Shown: one piece after another, positions 1 to 7,993 of the stretch
Position numbering within the stretch: position 1 is the first letter of the stretch
How the letters are laid out: each line of letters starts with the position of its first letter
Assembly: GCF_000403845.2 (NCBI RefSeq)
Contig: NZ_KE159567.1
Location: forward strand, 1,310,911-1,374,910
Direction of reading: 5' to 3'
DNA: 64,000 nt
From: Eubacterium sp. 14-2
GTDB lineage: Bacteria; Bacillota; Clostridia; Lachnospirales; Lachnospiraceae
The notes under the pieces: generated by a model
What the model was told of the DNA's origin: nothing
The model's database searches: none
Seen by the model: only the letters and a program-made list of their open reading frames with translations
Translations under genes and position numbers: made by a program

Positions 1-1
1 G

Positions 2-985
2 AGTGATTTTGCTTTTGTGGAAAAGGAAAAGGGAAGAATGTTTGTGAATTCTCCCAATGCAATCAAAGGAAACCATGTTTCAAAATGCGATACGGCAGAC
101 GCTGCATATCAGGAGAGCAACAACGGATGCATTGACGGTGTTGGAACAACAGAAGAGATTCTGGCAGCAATCCGTGAACTGGTATGCATTCTGCCCGGCA
201 GCAACGCAGAAGGCGGAAGGGAAGAGGAATGCGGAGATGACCTGAACCGGGTATGTGCAAATCTTTCCGGCTGCCAGGAAGACACCAGACTGGCGCTGAC
301 CCACATTGCAGACGACAATCTGTTTGTGGAAACCAGAAAGAATTATGCACGGAACATGGTGACCGGTTTTATCCGGTTAAACGGCAGATCCATCGGTGCA
401 GTAGCCAATGCCTCTGCAGTTTATGATGAAAATGGTGAGAAAACAGAAAGTTTTGACAAAGTGCTGACAGCAAGAGGCTGCAATAAGGCGGCAGAGTTTA
501 TCAGCTTCTGCGACGCTTTTGATATTCCGGTGCTTTCCCTGACCAATGTGGAAGGATTTGCGGCAACAGAATGTTCCGAGCGGAATCTGGCCAAAGCAAT
601 GGCAAGGATGACGGCAGCATTTGCAGGCGCAACAGTACCGAAGGTAAATATTATTGTGGGAACTGCTTACGGCAGCGCTTATGTGATGATGAACAGCAAA
701 TCCATCGGCGCAGACCTTGTGTACGCATGGGAAGGAAGCAAAGTCGGCATGATGGACGCAGGACAGGCTGCAAAGATCATGTATGACGGGGCAGCTGCAG
801 ATGTAATCGCAGAGAAAGCGAAAGCCTATGAGAAACTCCAGTCTTCCGTGGAGACAGCGGCAGGCCGGGGACAGGTTGACCTGATTATTGCACCGGATGA
901 CACCAGAAAATATGCGGTGGCGGCATTCGAAATGCTTTATACAAAAGGAACAGGTGAACCGGTTAGAAAACATGTAGCAAAGTAG
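2..985 (+). CDS. Carboxyltransferase subunit of a biotin-dependent decarboxylase (methylmalonyl-CoA decarboxylase alpha type), 5'-truncated by window
   Basis: The reading frame is open from base 2 and enters the window in mid-domain, so the start lies upstream; about 328 C-terminal residues are visible, and the family is usually about 510. The visible part is the C-terminal crotonase-like half of an acyl-CoA carboxyltransferase: the segments AVANASAVYDENG, AAEFISFCDAFDIPVLSLTN and the glycine-rich FAGATVPKVNIIVGTAYGSA are typical of MmdA, GcdA and PccB. The enzyme moves CO2 between a CoA ester and carrier-bound biotin at the membrane. Gamma, biotin-carrier and beta-pump genes follow directly, which favours a Na+-pumping decarboxylase over a soluble acyl-CoA carboxylase. 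The CoA substrate (methylmalonyl-CoA, glutaconyl-CoA or another) cannot be fixed from this fragment. Confidence 0.85.
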   Translation, partial: SDFAFVEKEKGRMFVNSPNAIKGNHVSKCDTADAAYQESNNGCIDGVGTTEEILAAIRELVCILPGSNAEGGREEECGDDLNRVCANLSGCQEDTRLALTHIADDNLFVETRKNYARNMVTGFIRLNGRSIGAVANASAVYDENGEKTESFDKVLTARGCNKAAEFISFCDAFDIPVLSLTNVEGFAATECSERNLAKAMARMTAAFAGATVPKVNIIVGTAYGSAYVMMNSKSIGADLVYAWEGSKVGMMDAGQAAKIMYDGAAADVIAEKAKAYEKLQSSVETAAGRGQVDLIIAPDDTRKYAVAAFEMLYTKGTGEPVRKHVAK

Positions 986-998
986 AAAGGTGAAGTTT

Positions 999-1715
999 AT
1001 GAAAAAGAAAATATTGCTGATTCTGAGTATGTGCCTGATCATGCTCGGCCTGACAGCATGTGGAGAAGACCCGACAAAGGTTGATTACAATGGTTTCACC
1101 TATGATCAGTTGAAAGGTTCATGTGAGAACACCGTGGAAATTCTGCAGTCCATGTCAGAGTCCGAGAAAGCGGCCTGTCTCGCATCCAATGATGAGAAAA
1201 TGGTGAACCTGATTAACCGATGGGAGGAAGCGCAGGAAGGCGTGGGAGCATATGTAGAACTGGGCGAATTTACGATTACAAAGTCCGGTAAAACCCTGAC
1301 CTGTGAACAGGAAATTATTTATGAAAACCGTCCGGTTATTCTGACTTATGTTTACAAGGCCCATAACATGGAACTGGAAGATATTACCGTAGACCAGGTA
1401 CAGACCCTTGGTGAAAAAATGACCAATGCGGCTTTAAATACCCTGATGGGAATGGGCGTGGTATTTGCGGTACTGATTCTGATTTCTCTGATTATCAGCT
1501 GCTTTAAATTCCTCTCTTATTTTGAGAAAGGAAAAGAAAGTAAGGCAGTACCTGCGGCAAAAGAACCTGTGGCTCCGGTTCCTCCCTCTGTGGAAGAAGT
1601 GCTGGACGCACAGGATGATTTGGAACTGGCAGCAGTAATCGCAGCGGCGATTGCAGCATCTACCGGAACTTCTACAGACGATTTTGTAGTACGTTCCATC
1701 AAAAGAAGATTTTAA
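999..1715 (+). CDS. Decarboxylase gamma subunit (OadG-like), lipoprotein-type N-terminus
   Basis: This is a small membrane subunit of the Na+-translocating decarboxylase, which holds carboxyltransferase and pump together. The N-terminus is a signal peptide ending in LTAC, a lipobox. A single membrane segment lies near residues 145-170 (VVFAVLILISLIISCFKF), followed by an Ala/Pro/Val-rich cytoplasmic tail, the layout of OadG with an added extracytoplasmic domain. A GTG at 990 is in frame, but the ATG at 999 sits behind an AGAAAGG ribosome-binding site and starts directly with the basic signal sequence, so it is chosen. The gene lies 13 bp after the carboxyltransferase stop and 24 bp before the biotin carrier. 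Sequence conservation in this family is poor, so the call leans on topology and context. Confidence 0.75.
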   Translation: MKKKILLILSMCLIMLGLTACGEDPTKVDYNGFTYDQLKGSCENTVEILQSMSESEKAACLASNDEKMVNLINRWEEAQEGVGAYVELGEFTITKSGKTLTCEQEIIYENRPVILTYVYKAHNMELEDITVDQVQTLGEKMTNAALNTLMGMGVVFAVLILISLIISCFKFLSYFEKGKESKAVPAAKEPVAPVPPSVEEVLDAQDDLELAAVIAAAIAASTGTSTDDFVVRSIKRRF

Positions 1716-1739
1716 TTGTAAATTCAGGAGGAAACGAAA

Positions 1740-2120
1740 ATGAAAAGTTATACAATTACTGTTAATGGAAACGTTTATGATGTTACTGTAGAAGAAAACG
1801 GCGCAGGTGCGGCAGCACCGGCAGCACCGAGAAGAGCAGCGGCTCCCGCAGCAGCGCCGGCAGCACCGGCAGCAGCTCCCGCGCCGGCAGCAGGCGGAGC
1901 AGGAAATGTGAAGATTGAAGCAGGAGCAGCAGGTAAAGTATTCAGTATCGACAGCAAACCAGGAGCTGCTGTAAAACGCGGCGATACCATTCTGGTACTG
2001 GAAGTTATGAAAATGGAAACACCTGTCGTTGCACCGGAAGACGGAACTGTGGCAAGCATTGACGTAACCGTTGGACAGGCGGTAGAAGCAGGTGCATTGC
2101 TGGCAACTTTAAACAATTAA
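1740..2120 (+). CDS. Biotin carboxyl carrier protein of the decarboxylase
   Basis: This 126-residue biotin carrier shuttles the carboxyl group from the carboxyltransferase to the beta pump. Residues 1-20 resemble the usual N-terminal strand, residues 22-55 are an Ala/Pro-rich flexible linker, and residues 56-126 form a biotinyl/lipoyl domain with EVMKMETPV; Lys91 is the expected biotinylation site. Length and composition match MmdC/GcdC and the 1.3S subunit of transcarboxylase. A GGAGG box precedes the ATG, and the gene sits 16 bp before the beta subunit. Neither carboxyltransferase protein in this cluster shows a biotin domain of its own, so this carrier probably serves both. Confidence 0.93.
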   Translation: MKSYTITVNGNVYDVTVEENGAGAAAPAAPRRAAAPAAAPAAPAAAPAPAAGGAGNVKIEAGAAGKVFSIDSKPGAAVKRGDTILVLEVMKMETPVVAPEDGTVASIDVTVGQAVEAGALLATLNN

Positions 2121-2136
2121 TTATTGGAGGTAAAAT

Positions 2137-3285
2137 ATGAGTTACGTAGGAGAAACTTTATCCAACCTCCTGCACCAGACAGCATTCTTCAACCTGACCT
2201 GGGGAAACTATGTCATGATTCTGGTAGCGTTTGTGTTTCTTTTCTTTGCAATTAAGAAAGGATTTGAGCCTTTGCTGCTGGTTCCGATTGCGTTTGGTAT
2301 GTTGCTGGTAAATATTTATCCGGATATTATTGCTTCACCGGAAGAAACCAGCAATGGCGTAGGTGGTTTACTTTATTATTTCTATTCACTGGATGAATGG
2401 TCGATTCTTCCTTCCCTGATTTTTATGGGCGTGGGAGCAATGACAGACTTTGGTCCTCTGATTGCCAATCCCATCAGTTTTCTGCTGGGCGCAGCCGCAC
2501 AGTTCGGTATTTTCGGTGCGTACTTCATGGCAATTCTGTTAGGATTTAACGACAAGGCAGCGGCAGCCGTATCCATCATCGGCGGTGCGGACGGTCCTAC
2601 CTCCATTTTCCTTGCGGGAAAACTGGGGCAGACAGGACTGATGGGACCCATTGCCGTGGCGGCTTATTCCTATATGGCGTTAGTGCCCATTATTCAGCCG
2701 CCTATTATGAAACTGTTTACCACAAAGCAGGAGCGCGCCATCAAGATGCAGAATCTGCGCCCTGTTTCCAAACTGGAGAAAATTCTGTTTCCAATCGTGG
2801 TTACAGCAGTGGTATGTATTATCCTTCCTACCACAGCACCCCTGGTTGGTATGCTGATGTTAGGAAACCTGTTCCGTGAATCCGGTGTGGTACGCCAGTT
2901 ATCTGAGACTGCATCCAATGCAATGATGTATATCGTGGTTATTCTGCTGGGAACTTCTGTAGGGGCAACCGCCAGTGCGGAAGCATTCCTGAATATCACA
3001 ACTTTAAAGATTGTGGCTCTGGGACTGATTGCCTTTATGTTCGGTACTGCAGCAGGAGTGCTGTTTGGCAAAATACTGTGTAAAGTTACCGGAGGAAAGA
3101 TTAATCCTCTGATTGGTTCCGCCGGTGTATCCGCAGTGCCCATGGCAGCCCGTGTATCCCAGAAGGTAGGTGCGGAAGAAGATCCCACCAACTTCCTGCT
3201 GATGCATGCAATGGGACCGAATGTTGCCGGAGTTATCGGTACTGCAGTGGCAGCCGGCGTATTTATGGCAATTTTTGGAATTTAG
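2137..3285 (+). CDS. oadB: Na+-translocating decarboxylase beta subunit
   Basis: This integral membrane pump subunit decarboxylates carboxybiotin and drives Na+ export. At 382 residues with about nine to eleven hydrophobic segments it has the normal size for OadB/MmdB/GcdB. The family signature GGADGPTSIF lies near residues 148-157, within the ion-binding region, and a second conserved segment GNLFRESGVVRQLSETASNA is present near residues 248-267. The gene follows the biotin carrier after a GGAGG box and closes the first part of the cluster; a 165-bp gap with inverted repeats separates it from the second carboxyltransferase gene. The same subunit type serves oxaloacetate, methylmalonyl-CoA and glutaconyl-CoA enzymes, so the symbol is generic. 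Confidence 0.93.
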   Translation: MSYVGETLSNLLHQTAFFNLTWGNYVMILVAFVFLFFAIKKGFEPLLLVPIAFGMLLVNIYPDIIASPEETSNGVGGLLYYFYSLDEWSILPSLIFMGVGAMTDFGPLIANPISFLLGAAAQFGIFGAYFMAILLGFNDKAAAAVSIIGGADGPTSIFLAGKLGQTGLMGPIAVAAYSYMALVPIIQPPIMKLFTTKQERAIKMQNLRPVSKLEKILFPIVVTAVVCIILPTTAPLVGMLMLGNLFRESGVVRQLSETASNAMMYIVVILLGTSVGATASAEAFLNITTLKIVALGLIAFMFGTAAGVLFGKILCKVTGGKINPLIGSAGVSAVPMAARVSQKVGAEEDPTNFLLMHAMGPNVAGVIGTAVAAGVFMAIFGI

Positions 3286-3303
3286 GAATAACCTTTAATA
3301 ACC

Positions 3304-3402
3304 GTGGCTGTCCGAAATACAGGCCGGGCCAGCAGTGATGTACAGAATATCCTGTGAGGCGTACCGCATATGGAGTTTATGCGGCTGTGTTTCGAACAGT
3401 CC
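3304..3402 (+). other. Structured intergenic segment between oadB and the second carboxyltransferase gene
   Basis: The 165-bp gap holds an imperfect inverted repeat (GGCTGTCCGAAA at 3306-3317 against TTTCGAACAGTCC at 3390-3402) enclosing a perfect small hairpin (CCGCATA 3364-3370 / TATGCGG 3378-3384). There is no T-run, so it does not look like a simple terminator. It could be an RNA processing or partial-termination site that sets the relative levels of the two halves of the cluster. Only the sequence pattern supports this. Confidence 0.35.
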
Positions 3403-3450
3403 GTCATAAAGTTTAGAAGCCGCCAGGCGGCAGAATGAGAGGAATAAGTC

Positions 3451-4866
3451 ATGGCTGAAAATAAAAAACCGGTTAAGATTACAGAAACCGTATTACGTGA
3501 TGCACATCAGTCTCTGATTGCCACCCGTATGACAACAGAACAGATGCTGCCGATTATTGACAAAATGGACCAGGTAGGCTATCACGCAGTAGAGTGCTGG
3601 GGCGGAGCTACCTTCGATGCGTCCCTGCGTTTCCTGAAGGAAGATCCATGGGAGCGTCTGCGGAAATTAAAAGCAGGATTTAAGAAAACCAAACTGCAGA
3701 TGCTGTTCCGCGGACAGAATATTCTGGGTTATCGTCCCTATGCCGACGATGTGGTAGAGTATTTCGTACAGAAATCCATTGCAAACGGAATTGATATTAT
3801 CCGTATTTTTGACTGTCTGAACGACCTGAGAAACCTGCAGACAGCAGTAACGGCCACCAACAAAGAGAAAGGCCACGCACAGGTTGCCCTTTCCTATACG
3901 CTGGGAGATGCCTATACACTGGAATACTGGACCGATATGGCCAGAAAGATTGAGGAAATGGGAGCAAATTCCATCTGTATCAAGGATATGGCCGGACTTC
4001 TGACCCCTTATAAGGCAGAAGAACTGGTGAAATCCCTGAAATCAGCTACCAGCCTTCCAATTGAGCTTCACACCCACTATACCTCCGGTGTAGCTTCCAT
4101 GACCTATATGAAAGCAGTAGAGGCAGGCTGCGATATTATTGATACTGCAATGTCTCCCTTTGCTCTGGGTACCAGCCAGCCGGCTACGGAAGTTATGGCA
4201 GAGGCATTTAAGGGAACCGAAATGGATCCGGCCTTTGACCAGATGCTGCTGAAGGAAATTGCAGACTATTTCCGTCCCATGAGAGAAGAAGCGTTAAAGA
4301 GCGGTCTTATGAATCCAAAGGTACTGGGCGTGGACATCCAGACACTGCTGTATCAGGTACCGGGCGGTATGCTCAGCAACATGGTATCCCAGCTGAAAGA
4401 GCAGAACGCAGAAGACAAGTACATGGAAGTGCTGGAAGAAATTCCGCGGGTGCGGAAAGACCTGGGCGAGCCGCCTCTGGTTACTCCTTCCTCTCAGATT
4501 GTGGGAACACAGGCAGTATTCAACGTACTGATGGGCGAGCGTTACAAAGTGGCTACCAAAGAGACAAAAGACGTATTGCTTGGAAAATACGGTCAGACCG
4601 TAAAACCCTTCAATCCGGAAATTATCGACAAGGTACTGGGCGAAGACAAGAAAAATGCCATTACCTGCCGCTATGCAGATCTGCTGGAGCCTGAACTTCA
4701 CAAGATTGAAGAAGAAATGAAACAGTGGAAGCAGCAGGATGAGGACGTGCTTTCCTATGCACTGTTCCCGCAGGTTGCCACAGAATTTTTCAAATACAGG
4801 GAAGCACAGCAGACCGGAGTGGACGCTGCTGTAGCAGACACCAAAAACGGCGCTTACCCGGTGTAA
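3451..4866 (+). CDS. oadA: Oxaloacetate decarboxylase alpha / pyruvate carboxylase B-type carboxyltransferase, without biotin domain
   Basis: This TIM-barrel carboxyltransferase moves CO2 between oxaloacetate (or pyruvate) and biotin. Key residues are visible: TETVLRDAHQS near residues 11-21 (metal-binding Asp), CIKDMAGLL near 176-184 (Lys carbamylated in the family) and IELHTHYTSG near 206-215 (metal-binding His-x-His). At 471 residues it ends after the conserved C-terminal carboxyltransferase region and lacks the linker and biotinyl domain of full-length OadA, so it must use the separate carrier at 1740-2120. The closest architectural parallel is the 5S subunit of Propionibacterium transcarboxylase. 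The start has an AGAGGAA ribosome-binding site. It is probably co-transcribed with the upstream genes. Confidence 0.92.
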   Translation: MAENKKPVKITETVLRDAHQSLIATRMTTEQMLPIIDKMDQVGYHAVECWGGATFDASLRFLKEDPWERLRKLKAGFKKTKLQMLFRGQNILGYRPYADDVVEYFVQKSIANGIDIIRIFDCLNDLRNLQTAVTATNKEKGHAQVALSYTLGDAYTLEYWTDMARKIEEMGANSICIKDMAGLLTPYKAEELVKSLKSATSLPIELHTHYTSGVASMTYMKAVEAGCDIIDTAMSPFALGTSQPATEVMAEAFKGTEMDPAFDQMLLKEIADYFRPMREEALKSGLMNPKVLGVDIQTLLYQVPGGMLSNMVSQLKEQNAEDKYMEVLEEIPRVRKDLGEPPLVTPSSQIVGTQAVFNVLMGERYKVATKETKDVLLGKYGQTVKPFNPEIIDKVLGEDKKNAITCRYADLLEPELHKIEEEMKQWKQQDEDVLSYALFPQVATEFFKYREAQQTGVDAAVADTKNGAYPV

Positions 4867-5024
4867 AAAGACAGACTGGAGAGAACCCTGTTTTGCAGGC
4901 TTCTCTGCGGGCGAGCAGATGTCAGAGTAAATGAAATGCATCTTTGCAGACTGCACATGTTAAGGACGGCCCTCTGGCCTGTCTGACAGGCGGTTGTGCA
5001 GGATGGTTTTACAGGAAATAAAAA

Positions 5025-5061
5025 TTCCTCCTGTGGTGTAAAGGCCGCAGGAGGGATTTTT
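5025..5061 (+). terminator. Rho-independent terminator after the decarboxylase cluster
   Basis: A 10-bp stem (CCTCCTGTGG 5027-5036 / CCGCAGGAGG 5045-5054, one G-T pair) with an 8-base loop is followed by A and a run of five T. It lies 26 bp before the rpiR-type gene and separates it from the decarboxylase operon. A smaller palindrome (GCCTGT CTG ACAGGC near 4978-4992) lies upstream in the same gap. Confidence 0.85.
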
Positions 5062-5087
5062 AAAAAACAGAAATCGAGGAAAACAAA

Positions 5088-6002
5088 ATGAGCAGCGGTA
5101 ACGCATTATTGAACCGGATCAATGAACGGTATGGAAGTTTGAGCAAAGGGCAGAAACTTCTTGCTGCTTACATTACAGATAATTATGACAAAGCGGCATT
5201 CCTGACTGCAGCCAGGCTGGGGCAGATGGTGGGAGTCAGCGAATCTACAGTTGTCCGTTTTGCTTCTCATTTAGGTTACAGAGGATATCCGGAATTTCAG
5301 CGGGCCATGGGAGAACTGGTGCAGGACAGGCTGCATGCGGTTCACCGGATGGAGGACGTATATGGGCGTATCAGTCAGTCTGAAATTCTGGAAACGGTAC
5401 TGAAATCCGATATGGAACGGATTAAGAATACACTGGAGCACATTGACGAGCAGGCCTTTGACCTGGCGGTGGATATTCTGTTAAATGCCAGGCATATTTA
5501 TGTGCTGGGCATACGGAACTGTGCGCCTCTGGCGGAATTTCTGGCTTTTTATCTGAACATGATGTTTGACGATGTACGGCTGCTCCACACCAGCAGTTCC
5601 AGTGAACTGTTAGAACAGATGGTGCGTATTGGAAGAGAAGATGTGATGATCGGCATTAGTTTTCCAAGATATTCCATACGGACGCTGAAAGCCATGGAGC
5701 TGGCCAACAACCGCAGCGCAAGGGTCATCACTCTGACAGACAGCGTACATTCGCCCATGAACCTGTATTCTTCCTGTAATCTGATTGCAAAAAGCGATAT
5801 GTCTTCTGTTCTGGATTCCCTGACAGCGCCTATGAGCGTGATTAATGCCCTTCTTCTGGCTGTGTGTATGAAAAAGCAGGGAGAAGTAATTCAGAGACTG
5901 GAATTACTGGAACAGGTCTGGGAAGAATATCAGGTAAACGGGAATGATGAGATTAACTATATATCCGATATGAAACAGGGAGGTCCTGCAGGTTCTGCCT
6001 GA
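5088..6002 (+). CDS. MurR/RpiR family transcriptional regulator
   Basis: This is a cytoplasmic DNA-binding regulator of the RpiR family. Residues about 1-80 form the RpiR-type helix-turn-helix (LTAARLGQMVGVSESTVVRF, then ASHLGYRGYPEF), and residues about 115-260 form a SIS sugar-phosphate-binding domain (ILLNARHIYVLGIRNCAPLA). The length of 304 residues is typical. Such proteins sense phosphosugars and control sugar or amino-sugar genes. Nothing next to it is a sugar operon, so its target is unknown; it could act on the adjacent decarboxylase cluster. The start is placed at the ATG at 5088 after AGAAATCGAGGAAAAC. It is separated from the upstream cluster by a strong terminator and lies 36 bp from the next gene. 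Confidence 0.88.
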   Translation: MSSGNALLNRINERYGSLSKGQKLLAAYITDNYDKAAFLTAARLGQMVGVSESTVVRFASHLGYRGYPEFQRAMGELVQDRLHAVHRMEDVYGRISQSEILETVLKSDMERIKNTLEHIDEQAFDLAVDILLNARHIYVLGIRNCAPLAEFLAFYLNMMFDDVRLLHTSSSSELLEQMVRIGREDVMIGISFPRYSIRTLKAMELANNRSARVITLTDSVHSPMNLYSSCNLIAKSDMSSVLDSLTAPMSVINALLLAVCMKKQGEVIQRLELLEQVWEEYQVNGNDEINYISDMKQGGPAGSA

Positions 6003-6038
6003 GACAGGAACAGAACTATATGTGGAAAGACAGAAGTT

Positions 6039-7271
6039 ATGAGTAAAATAATTGTAATCGGCGGCGGGGCAGCCGGGATGATGGCAGCCATTCAGTCCGC
6101 TGCCTGCGGGCACAACGTCCTGCTGCTGGAACAAAATGAGAAACTGGGAAAAAAAATCTATATTACCGGAAAAGGCCGCTGCAACCTGACCAACGCCTGT
6201 GATACGGAGGATTTATTCAAATCCGTACTGCACAACGGAAAATTTCTGTACAGTGCATTTTACAGCTTCAGCAACGCCCAGGTAATTGATTTTTTTGAAT
6301 CCCATGGCCTTGCCACCAAAACAGAGCGGGGAGAACGGGTATTTCCGGCGTCAGATCACGCTTCGGATGTGATACGGACCCTGCAGAAGGTTATGGAAGA
6401 CAGGGGTGTGAAACTGCGTCTTTGTACCAGAGTGCAGGAGCTGCTGGTGGAACCGGAAAACAGGATAGCAGGCGTCCGGTTATCAGATGGAGAGATTCTG
6501 AAAGCCGACGCAGTGATTGCAGCCACAGGAGGCTGCTCCTATCCCTCCACAGGCTCCACCGGTGACGGTTACCGGTTTGCCAGAGCATGCGGCCATCAGG
6601 TAACAGAACTGAGACCGGCGCTGGTGCCCTTTGAGGCCGGAGAATCCTGGGTAACAGAACTGCAGGGCCTGTCTTTGCGCAATGTCCGCGTGCGCATCCG
6701 AAAGGAAAAAAAGATTTTCTACGAAGAATTCGGGGAAATGCTGTTTACCCATTACGGAGTCAGCGGGCCTCTTATACTCAGCGCCAGCAGCCTGGTTACT
6801 GACTGTATGGAGCAGCTGCCTCTGTCCATGGAGATTGATTTAAAGCCGGCACTGACGCCGGAACAGCTCGACAGACGTATTCTGCGGGATTTTGAAGAAA
6901 ACAGAAACCGACAGTTTAAAAACGGGATACAGAAGCTGTTTCCCGGAAAGCTGCTTCCGGTGATGGTAGCCTTAAGCGGTATCCATCCGGACAAAAAAAT
7001 CAATGAAATCACCAGGGAAGAGCGGCGGAATTTTGCAGCATTAATCAAGTCACTGCCCATGACCCTGACAGGGTTACGGGATTTTAAAGAAGCAATTATC
7101 ACCAGAGGCGGCGTTTCCGTAAAGGAAATCAACCCTTCCACCATGGAATCCAGGCTGGTGCAGGGCCTGTATTTTGCAGGGGAAGTGTTGGATCTGGACG
7201 CCCTGACCGGAGGCTTTAATCTGCAGATTGCCTGGTCTACCGGGTATCTGGCAGGAGACAGTGTGAGATAA
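6039..7271 (+). CDS. FAD-dependent oxidoreductase, HI0933/YhiN family
   Basis: This is a flavoprotein of unknown substrate. The N-terminal dinucleotide-binding motif VIGGGAAGMMAA is at residues 6-17, followed by the family signature GKKIYITGKGRCNLTN near residues 36-52. A second Gly-rich segment (ATGGCSYPSTGSTGDG) lies mid-protein, and the C-terminal GGFNLQIAWSTGYLAG closes the FAD site. At 410 residues it is full length for the BaiN/YhiN/HI0933 group. Some relatives act on bile-acid intermediates, but that activity cannot be inferred here. It is directly followed, after 16 bp, by cmk, and the order oxidoreductase-cmk-ispH-rpsA is a familiar clostridial arrangement. Confidence 0.85.
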   Translation: MSKIIVIGGGAAGMMAAIQSAACGHNVLLLEQNEKLGKKIYITGKGRCNLTNACDTEDLFKSVLHNGKFLYSAFYSFSNAQVIDFFESHGLATKTERGERVFPASDHASDVIRTLQKVMEDRGVKLRLCTRVQELLVEPENRIAGVRLSDGEILKADAVIAATGGCSYPSTGSTGDGYRFARACGHQVTELRPALVPFEAGESWVTELQGLSLRNVRVRIRKEKKIFYEEFGEMLFTHYGVSGPLILSASSLVTDCMEQLPLSMEIDLKPALTPEQLDRRILRDFEENRNRQFKNGIQKLFPGKLLPVMVALSGIHPDKKINEITREERRNFAALIKSLPMTLTGLRDFKEAIITRGGVSVKEINPSTMESRLVQGLYFAGEVLDLDALTGGFNLQIAWSTGYLAGDSVR

Positions 7272-7287
7272 GAGAATGGAGAAAAAT

Positions 7288-7947
7288 ATGGCATTTAACA
7301 TAGCAGTTGACGGGCCTGCCGGGGCGGGCAAAAGTACCATTGCCAGAAAGGTGGCAGAAGCGTTATCCTGTATTTATGTGGACACAGGAGCCATGTACCG
7401 TGCAATGGCACTGTTTTTTCTTCGGGAAGGGATTTTACCGGAAGATGAAAAGGCCATCAGTGAAGCCTGTGACAGGATTACGGTGACTCTTTCCAGCAGG
7501 GAAGGAGAGCAGCAGGTATTTCTGAACGGGGAAAATGTAAACGGGCTGATCCGTACGGAGGAAGTGGGAATCATGGCGTCCCGGACCAGTGTTTATGGCA
7601 GGGTACGGGAAAAACTCACCCAGCTTCAGCGGGAAATGGCCCGCACCACGGATCTGATTATGGACGGGCGGGATATCGGTACCTGTGTGCTTCCGGAAGC
7701 CCAGGTGAAGGTTTATCTGACCGCCAGTGTGGAAACCAGAGGAAAACGAAGGTTTCTGGAATTGCAGGAGAAAGGACAGGAATGTGAACTGGAAAAAATC
7801 TGCCAGGATATCAGACAGCGGGACATGCAGGATATGAACCGGGAAATTTCCCCCTTAAGACAGGCGGAGGACGCAGTGCTGATTGACAGTTCGGATATGA
7901 CCATTGAAGAAGTGGTTGCAGAAATTTTAGCCCTTGTCAGAAAGTAA
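7288..7947 (+). CDS. cmk: Cytidylate kinase
   Basis: Cytidylate kinase phosphorylates CMP and dCMP with ATP in pyrimidine nucleotide salvage and DNA precursor supply. The P-loop GPAGAGKST is at residues 8-16 of the chosen start, and the conserved VDTGAMYRA, MDGRDIGT and IDSSDM segments are present. The length is 219 residues. An upstream ATG at 7276 is in frame, but the ATG at 7288 has a GGAG box at ideal spacing and matches the usual FNIAVDGPAGAGKST beginning, so it is preferred. The gene lies 46 bp before ispH within a conserved housekeeping operon. Confidence 0.95.
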   Translation: MAFNIAVDGPAGAGKSTIARKVAEALSCIYVDTGAMYRAMALFFLREGILPEDEKAISEACDRITVTLSSREGEQQVFLNGENVNGLIRTEEVGIMASRTSVYGRVREKLTQLQREMARTTDLIMDGRDIGTCVLPEAQVKVYLTASVETRGKRRFLELQEKGQECELEKICQDIRQRDMQDMNREISPLRQAEDAVLIDSSDMTIEEVVAEILALVRK

Positions 7948-7993
7948 AATAAGCTGTGGCGGACGCAGGATTTTTGAGAAAGGAATCTGAAAC

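Noticed and set aside
1800-1910. GC-rich repetitive DNA in the biotin carrier gene
   Set aside because: It encodes the usual Ala/Pro linker of biotin carrier proteins and is not a separate repeat element.
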